Below are positions 55,746 through 64,000 of a DNA stretch of 64,000 nt, one piece after another. The notes under the pieces are model-generated. The model saw only the letters and a list, made by a program, of their open reading frames with translations, made no database searches and was not told the DNA's origin. Every line of letters begins with the position of its first letter. Within the stretch, counting starts at the first letter, position 1. The position numbers and the translations under genes are program-made. This stretch comes from Kalaharituber pfeilii (Eukaryota; Ascomycota; Pezizomycetes; Pezizales; Pezizaceae). The DNA is taken from NCBI GenBank assembly GCA_015179045.1, contig WHUZ01000017.1, forward strand, positions 496,001 to 560,000, read 5' to 3'.

Positions 55746-57863
55746 TCAAAAGGAGTACTTTGTGAGTAGATACCTCCTGCGTATTTTGCCTCTGTAATAT
55801 GTTGTCAGCCAAACCAGCATGGTCATGACAGTCAAGGTATCGTGCTTACCCTAGCGTTCTGGGAATCGAATCCACAAAGATAACGCTGTCAATGACCCTC
55901 TTTTCCGGAGAAAGCTTGATGAAGTTAGTTCTTGCTCAAGGAGCGGAGAGAAAAAAAGACAAAGAAGTCTCGGTTACCTGAGATACTGCAAAATCCAATA
56001 TTTCTTGTTTCAGCTCTGGGGTTTGCTCAACGCCATCCTGCAAAAGCACAAAAGCCTTCGCAACTTGATCCATGTTTGCCCCATCAATTGCTGCCACCAC
56101 TCCTTCTTTCACCTTCTCATGGCTATGTAGGACTTGTTCAAGTTCAGTGGGCAGAATATTAAGTCCTTTGCTACGGATTTTGATAACTTGATTCTCACGC
56201 CCAACAGCTGTAATTGCTCCATTCCTGACTGTTACTAGATCTGCTGTAATGAACCAGCCCTCTTTGTCAATGCATGCAGCATTAAGCTCGGGTAGATTAC
56301 GATAGCCTCTGAAAACAGAGGGACCACGAATGAGTAGGAGGCCAATAGTATCATCAAGAACAGGAGTCAGAGTCTCAAGGTCAACGATCTTAGCCTCAAC
56401 TCCAGGCAATAAATAGCCACAGGTGCCCTTGGTCTCCTCAATATCGACAAGCCACTGCGATGTGATAAGACTTCCCTCACTCATGCCAAGACCTAGATGA
56501 TAGTCCGAGTCAGCTGCAGTACAGGTGCTGTATAGTAAAGAACATATCTACCTTGTCTCACAACAACCTTGGCACCTTGATTGGTGAGTCGTAAACGCAT
56601 AGCCTCACTAACACTGTACTCAAGGATGCTCCCACAAGAGTATATTTGTGTTAGGGAGCTGAGATCGAACTGGTCAATTAAGGGATGCATGGCCAAAGTG
56701 GTGACAATTGGTGGGGAAATGGTGAGATAAGTTACTATTCGATGATGTTTTGTCTTTAGCACACATTTAGTGATAATAGTAATATGAATATGCATCAACT
56801 TACTTTTGTATTTCTGAATGCTCGTGAGCATCTCTACAAGATCAAACTCCCGACATGTGTATATTGGAATGCCTGCGCACAAACCAGCAAATAGCATATA
56901 GTACATACCATACATAACGCACCAGGGAAGAACTGAGAGAAGCCTATCAGTATTCCAAGACCAACCATAGTCAGAAGTATACGTTCCACTAAGATGTAAG
57001 AACTGGAAGGCATTGTGAAGTAGATTTGCATGAGTTAATTCAACACCCTTGGGAGTCCCAGTGGTACCAGAGGTATAGGCAATGATGGCCAACAGACCTG
57101 CTGTTTGGTGTCTGCATGCTGGTCGAGGAATAGAGCTTAGCTCCTCATCTGACACAGAGGCTGAGAACTCAAAAATGGTTTGTGCAGAGCTGGGCATAGT
57201 GTCTAATTTCGAAAACACAAGAATATTTGATGAAGGAATATTCAGCTCCACTGCTGCCTCTAGAGCCAGTGGAAGCACGGTAGAGCTCACAACAATAGCC
57301 TTTGGCTCACAATCTTAGAGTTATGTCAGAAACTTGTAAAGTAGTAAACCATCAGTTAGACAACGTACCCCTGAGTTGAAAGACTAGCTTCTCTTTAGTA
57401 AGAAGTGGATTCATTGATGTGACAGCTCCATTTGCCCAGAATGTTCCCATAACCACGATAGCTGCAATATGGAAGTTGTTCACGTGAAAGATCAGCATTG
57501 GATGAACTCGAAGTTTGATTTTCTGGGACATAGCAGAAACTTACGAATTTCAATAATATTAGGTGCTACAATAGCTAGCACATCCCCTTCTTGCCAGTTC
57601 AGCTTTTGCCGAAGAGAAATGCCAAACCGCTTTGCTGAGGCATAAATAGTAGCATAGCTCAGAGACTTGTCTGTTTCGGCTTGAATGAAAATTACATGAT
57701 CATCAGGATAGCTATGTAAGGAGGTATTTAGTTAGTGTGCTCATAGCAATAAAGTGCATCATACTATTACAAACCTTCGGAATTTATTCTCTAAGACAAA
57801 GCTCCAGAGATCCATATCTGTTGGGATCACCTGCTCAGGATATGGAGATTGGTGGACTTCCAT
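55746..57863 (-). CDS. Adenylate-forming acyl/aryl-CoA ligase (4-coumarate-CoA-ligase-like), eight exons, intact
   Basis: These enzymes activate a carboxylic acid with ATP and pass it to CoA. Exons (minus): 57863-57775, 57711-57545, 57461-57369, 57313-56804, 56734-56552, 56513-55978, 55914-55850, 55791-55746; all introns GT-AG (38 to 84 nt) and all phases agree, giving 562 residues, normal for the family. It starts MEVHQSPYPEQVIPTDMDLW. Motifs: phosphate loop YTSGTTGTPKG at about 196-206; GLGMSE near 355-360 in place of the usual YGMTE; GWFITADLV with Asp ~439; GRENQVIKIRSKG with Arg ~453; C-terminal PRTLGGKIRRRYL with the catalytic Lys ~550. No peroxisomal SKL tail (ends KYSF). The substrate cannot be told. 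An acceptor-like TTTCAG just upstream of the ATG may mark a 5'-UTR intron. Confidence 0.9.
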
Positions 57864-59615
57864 AACAGTTATCTGAAAGTACAGTTCTTTGAGGTCAGGA
57901 TTAAGAAAGACTGTGAGCCTGAAGTGTCGTTTAAACTGGCAGAATACTTTGATGGATGAGGTGAGGTGAGTAGCTGGGCCTGCAATTGGAGATAGTGGGA
58001 GCTTTTGTACTGTAAAGCGGTGGTGCGTGATAGTCGCTCAATGGTGAAACATATCTCTTGGATTCCTGTAAGCCGATGGCGCACAGACATTGATGTTCTG
58101 CTAGGAACGTTTTTATTGTTTAATCATGTAACTGTACCCCGCATACAGGCTACCAGTCTATGGAAGAGATTCTAGGAACGTTTGGGCAGTCCTATTCCAT
58201 TGTCGTGTGACACAAGCAGCCGAGCGCCCCCCACTGTGCCTACGTCTTTTGCAATAGAAGCCGAAGCTCAAAATAGAAAAAATCAAAAGTCATAGAAGTT
58301 GGCGAATCTTGTAGAGCTGAATGATTGGACTTCAGCGAATTAGAATCTTTTATCAAAACTGACTTTGGGAAACTTTCTGTTGACATTAGAGATTCTACCG
58401 GGAGGTCGGGGGGTGTCTCGGCTGCATGTCTCACAATATGAGATACGAGCTACGCGGCAAAAGGGGCAAAAAAAAAAAAAATAAGAAAAAAGAACTGCAA
58501 CCATGGGCGAAGTTTAGCTGAACTTTGCTTACCACACAAGCCTCCGTCCATTGAGTATCCAGAGCCACTAATGCAAGGCAACACGATCAGATTAAACTGG
58601 TACCCATATCTGAACATTCTAATACGCCAGCCTGGAACTCACGATCGGTGGAGCCATTAATGATGTCACACTCGTATTGTCCAGCTACAGTACCCGCTAG
58701 GTAGTTGCTGATCACTAGAAATTGGCTCCTTGCCGGCCCCGTATCATATGACATCAAATATATTGATAGCAAGCTTTGCATAGAGACTATATTCGCTTAC
58801 GAGGTTGCAGATATGCTTCGTCATATGTATCTGAGCTGCTTTCTGCAGTTCTGGCATTTCTATGATTTCATGAACCCTATAGTGCAAAAAAAAATAGAAT
58901 ACCCGATTTCTGCAATGAACTCTACGCAATTCGGTGCGAGGGTTCAGCTATTCTTGGGTAAAATCACAAAGCGAAATCTGTAGTACATCTAAATAGATTA
59001 TATGCTTTCTGGGTATTATGATACAGTGCGTAGGCAAAAATCTTCGCGACTATGTAGTATAAGGAAAAGCGTTTTACCAAACCTTGGAGTCACGAGCACG
59101 CATCCAAGAGGACCCCCCTTTGGAAAATATAACAACTCAACCAAAAGTACTCCTTTTGAATTGAGAAAGGATACAGCTTCTGTGATGCCCATTCATGTGA
59201 TCTATTATTTTTTTGCAATTCTTTAGGTACTTTATTGATTTTTTTTAGTGATTTCTCGGACAGTACTGGAAAAAGAGATGCAAGGAGGGTCCACTCAGAT
59301 GCATGTCTTGCTTTTCCTTATACAGCATAATCTCGAAGACTTTCGCCTACGCACTGTACAATAAATTGTGCCTTAATTAAGTATTTATGGTACAGTTGTA
59401 GCCCAATTCTAACAATTCAGGGCTTGATCTGGCGGTCATGGTTGTGTCACAATCGCGGTACATGTTTTGTCACATATGCGAAAGTGCTGGGCATAACTCC
59501 GCTTTAAGGCTACTCTAACTGGTAGTAATAATACTACATGCTTGTCTGGTTGAATGTTGCTATGCGTGAGGAATCTGATCCCCCCAGTTAATTAATAAAT
59601 TAGGTGCGTACAGTA
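57864..59615. other. Intergenic, no gene called
   Basis: Short frames only. An A13 run at 58470-58482; a repeated CTAGGAACGTTT near 58100 and 58172. Confidence 0.4.
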
Positions 59616-59966
59616 CAGTCTACCCTTGGTATACCGGACTGGACAGAAACCTCAGACAAGTACCCCCCTGTCTCCATACAAATAATATTTGCTATATACA
59701 CTAATAGTAGTACATCTTAGACTACCCCAATTCACACTTGGCTGCCATCACTGCTGCTACCACTGCTGCCACCGCTGCTATCAACACTTGCTACAACATT
59801 GTTCAGGTAATCGAAACTGGGCACCTCGTTGCTTCTTTTCCATGTACTATCATTTGAGATCAATTGTTAAGCACTAATCACCTTGTTTCAACATATCTGA
59901 CAAAGTGGATACAGCTACTGATCAGCCTTAAATAATAGGTTAGGTACTAAGGATATCACAGTTAGG
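59616..59966 (+). mobile_element. Pogo-like MITE, GCTATACCGGA family, truncated
   Basis: TA then CAGTCTACCCTTGGTATACC at 59616, then the same body as 54111 with an internal deletion near the left end; similarity fades after the GATATCACAGTTAGG part near 59966. Confidence 0.65.
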
Positions 59967-60708
59967 TTATCACTATGGTACAAAATTACTATGGCGGGGA
60001 GTAAAACGTAACCTCCTGCGGGGAGTGGAGGGGAGTAAGTTGTTCCACCAATGCGTAACTTCGACAATCAAACGTGCAGTCATGCGTAGAAACATACTCT
60101 CCGCTACTTTATGTGAGGTGAGTAAAAATGTACACCTCAAATGTGCATAGGAATGGCTCTACCTACGTAGAGTGCGAATGTATCCTGCATCATTTAAATC
60201 TCCTATTCCCTCAACACCACATTATGAACGCATCACCAAGTCTTGGCATGTTCTGCAGAAAACCTAACTAGGAGGTGACCATGTGATTATTAGTTTCCTC
60301 TAGATACAGTGGGTTCTGAGTCATGGGTCAGTCAAAGTTGCGATACAGATTTCCCACTTTTGAAGCAAATCTTCAATCCAAATAATACTCACGTAGCATA
60401 ACACTGCAGTGCTACCCACTGCTGAATTTCGCTGTATATTCATCATTGTATATAGGACTGTTCTCTGCGTGTTTTCCGTAGGAACGGATATCAATTATAA
60501 AGAAAAAACAAAGAACAAAACTGTGATCTGCTTGGGCTGACCCTCTTCGAAGGCAGGTTTGGCACTAACACTAGTGTATGAAGATCAGTAGTCTATGCAT
60601 ATACCACCACACTAGTCAATTCACTAGTGTTACCTGCAGCCGTATACTCCCTTTGTGAGTACACGTGACTTCTCCGCCTGCCAGAGTGTAAGAAGTTACC
60701 CATAATTT
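59967..60708. other. Intergenic, no gene seen
   Basis: GGGGAGT repeats near 59996-60035; nothing else. Confidence 0.4.
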
Positions 60709-60891
60709 TTGTACTACAGTGCAATCAAACTAGCAGAAAAGGCATCATTTCTAGAGCTCCTCCAATATTGCAGCCCCAAAGTTCAGAAAATCTCAGCTCG
60801 TACTATACATAGAGATATTCTGAAACTCTATAACAAACTCGTGAAGGTGTCATTCAACTTTTACGTACACACAAAGAGTCACAAGGAATGA
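60709..60891 (+). pseudogene. hAT-type transposase fragment
   Basis: About 55 codons reading LAEKASFLELLQYCSPKVQK then SARTIHRDILKLYNKLVKV. In hAT transposases the segment between the BED finger and the first catalytic Asp has this form (F..LL.Y..P....PSR.TI.RDIL..Y). No start codon and no catalytic core. Confidence 0.5.
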
Positions 60892-60944
60892 AGGTGTAGA
60901 ATAGTTTAGATTAGTTATCAATATCATGTAATCAAGGCTCGCAG

Positions 60945-61078
60945 CTCGCAGGCTCGAGCTCACCTTCTATTTGACGAGCTTGGCTCGAGCCGAGCTCACT
61001 TACCCACGAGCTGGCTCGAGCTCACCCTCCAGCTCGGCTCGAGCTAGCTCGTGCCGCTCACTAGCCCGGCCCGAAGAA
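60945..61078. repeat. GCTCGAGCT-rich low-complexity tract
   Basis: Many copies of GGCTCGAGCTC and GAGCTGGCTCG; much richer in GC and CpG than its surroundings. Confidence 0.7.
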
Positions 61079-63720
61079 CCCTAAGCAGGTGAAGAGCTGG
61101 AGGCAAATTCAGCTTATCAACTGCTTGGGGATGCTAATGGAGAATGGTGATCGCAGATGACCTACAAGATACTACTTTATTTCACAAGGGGCAGTTTGGT
61201 GGAGTGAAAGGTAGGTCCACCATCTATGTCTTGTTCCAAGCTATAGTCATTACCTATAGAAGAGTTGCACGGAAGGGGGATGCAGTTGGGTCATAGAAGA
61301 TGTTAAAGGGAGCTTTGCGAATGTAAGATGATAGGTTGTTAGGGAGCGAGTCTAGGGCTCATGAGCAGAGACATAGTTGCTATGGCTGGAGACCTTCGTT
61401 CGAGAGCCGGAGTTTGAGGTTGAGTGGGACAGGCAGGTGAGGGGCTACGAAAAGTCGAACCTGGGGGCGCCGCAAGGGTCACCTTTATTTCCAGTGGCAT
61501 TCCTGCTCTTCATGGCTCCAATACTAGAAGAGATAGAGCAAAAGGCAGGGGAGGTGACAAGAGAATGCCAATGCGAAGTGGAGCTACCTTCATTCGTTGA
61601 CAACCTCAACTGGGTAGTGGTAAACTAGGATGCTGAAGGGGGCAAAGATATGAACAAGTGTTTTCACTGGCAACCGGCCGCGCTGGGCAGTTTCAGGTCT
61701 TCCAAACCGCCTAGGCTGCCCTGCCATGGCGAACAGCTGCAAGCGGAGTTACGAGATATTAGAAATATATATAAAAAAAAAGAAAAAAAGCCGACCAGGC
61801 CGGACCAGGCCCTTCCGGGCGTTCAAGCGATTCAGGGGTCGGAGGGCTGGTTTACAAGGCTATTCATGGGGCCGCCTTCAGGTCACTCGGACGCGGATTT
61901 GATACAAAGCTTTCTATTTTCTACCCTCGGATAGCTTTCTAAACCTTTTTATTAATCAGCGCTTTGTGCAGGTATTCCGGTAAGTAATTCGTAGTATTGC
62001 TTGGGTTTATACTAATTTCTTTATTAGTGCAGAATGGAGACAGACATTCCAACCACTGGTACCAGAGGTGATGATTCCTACAGTGATCTTTTTTCACTCG
62101 TTCTAGTGCAGTTCAAGTTTTGATCTTGCATCGATGCTTCCCTGCAGTCAATATGATGCCGAAATCAGGTCTTCTGAAATTTGGGCTACAAAAATCCAGT
62201 GCGACAAAGTTGGATATGACAGTATGATGAAGCTGTGCATGATAATGGAATGCGATACTAGCGGTGCAAGATCTGCAAGAAAAATACTAAACGTTAGAGA
62301 ATGAGGTATACGTAGAAGTTGGAGTACTTTCTGTATATAGCTAGTCTACTGTATAATCTAACTTACCACTCCAGCCTGAATGGCCTAAATGGCCCGAAAC
62401 ATTCAGGCCGCCTTGAAAGTTGACCGGGCGTGGCCGACCTTACGGCCTAGACGTCTATGACCTGGCCCGGCCCGTTGGGAACACTGGATACGAAGAGGAT
62501 TAGAGACAGAATCGCAGGAGTGACTAGGGAGGTGGCTTAGGCCCATGGGCTATTACTTGAGGCCTCGAAGGAGGAAATCCTAGTCATCAGCAAGGAGGCC
62601 AAGAGCTCGTTGATGTTGAGAAGAGCAAATGGTTAGGAGTAATCTGTGATAGCATCCTTAATTTCGACCATCCATTGGAAAGGCCGGATTGACAACCAGG
62701 AAAGTCTTGGAGCCTTATCCGAACTGGGGAATTCGCAGTGGGGCATGAGCCACTATCATGGCGAAGAGCATATAAAGAGTAGTAGCTCTGTGGGGCTCCA
62801 AGATTGAGTGGAGAGGCCAAAAATAATGGAGAGAGGAGTTTGAGAGGTTACAATACCAGGCACTTTGCGAATGCAATGGCGTAGTCTAAGAGGTGACTAA
62901 AGTAAAAGCGAGACTATTCCCGGAGTAGAGAGTGTAGCAACGATTCTCGATCAGGACCAAGAGAGCTGTCAGTGAGGGACCCCACAGGGATGGGGGAACT
63001 GTGACCCGAAAGCTCAGGGGGGATGAGACCTCAGACGCAGACAGGGAAGGTGAGGAGGGGAGAGACTGGAGAGTTCAGTGTAGGTCGCGGCACAGAGAAG
63101 AACGATGGATTCAAGTTAGTAGGTGGAAGGATGCCAGCACACTCGAGGTAGATGAGGAGGAAAGTGTCATGGGGGCCGACAGTCACCCAAATGGAGCTAG
63201 AGGCTATAGACCTCAAGCTAGGCAAGGAGGACTCCCTAGCCAAGTGGGAGAAGGGCATTAGGGAGGCGAAAGGCAGCTCATTAGCCATCTTCACAAATGA
63301 CAGCCGCAATGAGGAAGGGGGAGTAAGTGGTCGGTGGTGCTGGCGGCAGGTGGTGGCAGACGAGGCAGAAGGGAGCCGTTGGGTCAGCATGAAGGCGACA
63401 GTGTGGTACGGCGACAGCGTGGTATGGCGACAGTGGGGTATGGCGAGGTTGCAGGCATGAGGGGGCGCCCTGGAAACTGGTGACAACAGGGTGAAGGTGC
63501 TGCTGCTTGCAGACTCTCAGACAGCTATCAGCGCGGTCAAGGGAGCAGGAAAAACCGGCAAGGTAAGGACTGCGGACCTGACATGTGTGGTGGAGCTTGT
63601 GGCAGAAAGGTGGCGAAGGCTGAGGGGTGAGGTTGTGAAGCTTGCATGGGTTAAGGCCCACGTCGGGATAGAGGGCAACAAGATCTTGATATATCACTAA
63701 GTTAACCCGAATTCCGAGAG
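61079..63720 (+). mobile_element. Degenerate Tad1/I-like LINE retrotransposon
   Basis: Plus strand, stops and shifts throughout. Reverse transcriptase pieces in order: SWRQIQLINCLG (61105), GQFGG.KGRST (61190), LGAPQGSPLFPVAFLL (61468), SFVDNLNW (61590; catalytic FVDD changed to FVDN). After a ~0.8-kb insertion (61665-62485): VEKSKWLGVI..., SHYHGEEHIK-type region with WRGQ near 62810. The 3' part holds RNase H: SLAIFTNDS (63285), VLLLADSQTAISAVKGAG (63494) and AWVKAHVGIEGN (63650). RT plus RNase H in this order marks Tad1/I-type LINEs of ascomycetes. The 5' end (ORF1, endonuclease) is missing. Confidence 0.75.
61665..62485. mobile_element. Insertion within the LINE, containing a poly(A)-tailed piece
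   Basis: The LINE reading breaks after VVVN-stop-DAEGGKDMNK (61660) and resumes at DTKRIRDRIAGV (62487). Between them lies the GCCCTGCCATGGCGAACAG segment with an A-rich tail (61712-61788), also seen as a small retroposon at 18854, and unrelated sequence. Exact edges and a target duplication could not be fixed. Confidence 0.45.
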
Positions 63721-64000
63721 GAGAGGCCTGAATGCATGAATGGCCGAGCTAGCGGTCTCAGTTAGCACGAGCTGCTTGATCAGATGTATACGATGCCAAT
63801 CTTCAAATATTTTCACTCTTTTTTTTTTTTTACCATCCTATGGCAAGGATCCATATACCCGGGCCAGACTAAAGAGGCTAACCTATCTATCCTACGTACA
63901 CACATGGGTATCCAACGCACCATCCGACCTTCCGCTAGCCCAGATCGAGGCCGGCGAACCATACCTCGACCGTAGTCTGGTTGCACTACCCCTCGTAGAG
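63721..64000. other. Right edge, no gene seen
   Basis: A T13 run near 63819-63831; the rest is unassigned. Confidence 0.4.

Noticed and set aside
57869..58090. 73-codon frame just upstream of the CoA-ligase gene as an extra N-terminus
   Set aside because: It ends in a stop before the ligase ATG and the known N-terminal pattern already starts at that ATG.

Overview
The window looks like a gene-poor, transposon-rich stretch of a filamentous ascomycete chromosome. The evidence is short GT-AG introns (about 50-90 nt), fungal protein families, a Tad1/I-like LINE, pogo-like and other Tc1/mariner-superfamily DNA transposons with TA target sites, and a fungal N-terminal (STAND/ankyrin-type) domain gene. 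A truffle-like Pezizomycete would fit (abundant, decaying, CpG-depleted repeats), but that is an inference. Bacterial features are absent.

Layout. 0-22 kb: the 5' end of a membrane-protein gene running off the left edge, one small basic orphan gene (5.8-6.2 kb), several TA-flanked MITE-like elements built on a repeated GCTATACCGGA motif, and one Tc1/mariner-type element with a transposase tail; otherwise apparently empty. 22-41 kb: an intact orphan gene of 474 codons (22.4-23.8 kb), a decayed pogo-like element (24.6-26.2 kb), an intron-containing tRNA-Ile(UAU) (26.4 kb), a nine-exon mitochondrial-type family III CoA-transferase gene with an apparent 1-nt frameshift (28.7-30.6 kb), a second transposase-tail element (31.1-31.9 kb), an intact 306-codon gene (33.8-34.7 kb), a truncated GNAT gene, a frameshifted fungal N-terminal-domain gene and an ankyrin-repeat pseudogene.

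41.1-53.9 kb is the most unusual part: two adjacent 6-kb elements. Element X (41121-47199) has 78-bp terminal inverted repeats that are identical base for base, flanked by a TGTATGG direct repeat, and is packed with satellite-like arrays carrying a CATCTCCGG motif. Element Y (47400-53930) has TAGTCTCGTAACCAGAC ends, a 9-bp GAATTTAAT target duplication, and inverted arrays of a CTTTCCGGCAG motif on both sides of its genes. X carries the 5' part (Walker A, motif Ia) and Y the remainder (motifs II-VI, zinc domain, C-terminal extension) of a RecQ-like helicase. At least one array lies inside a helicase intron and others appear to. X and Y share diverged repeat segments, so they look like members of one transposon group that carries a RecQ helicase.

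54-64 kb: another GCTATACCGGA element, an intact eight-exon adenylate-forming (4-coumarate-CoA-ligase-like) enzyme gene (55.7-57.9 kb), a truncated MITE, a hAT transposase scrap, and a degenerate LINE (61.1-63.7 kb) with reverse transcriptase and RNase H, itself split by an insertion of about 0.8 kb.

All product calls rest on motifs read by eye; no database search was possible. Several reading frames that look open in this window start at TTG/GTG; here starts were moved to the first ATG.
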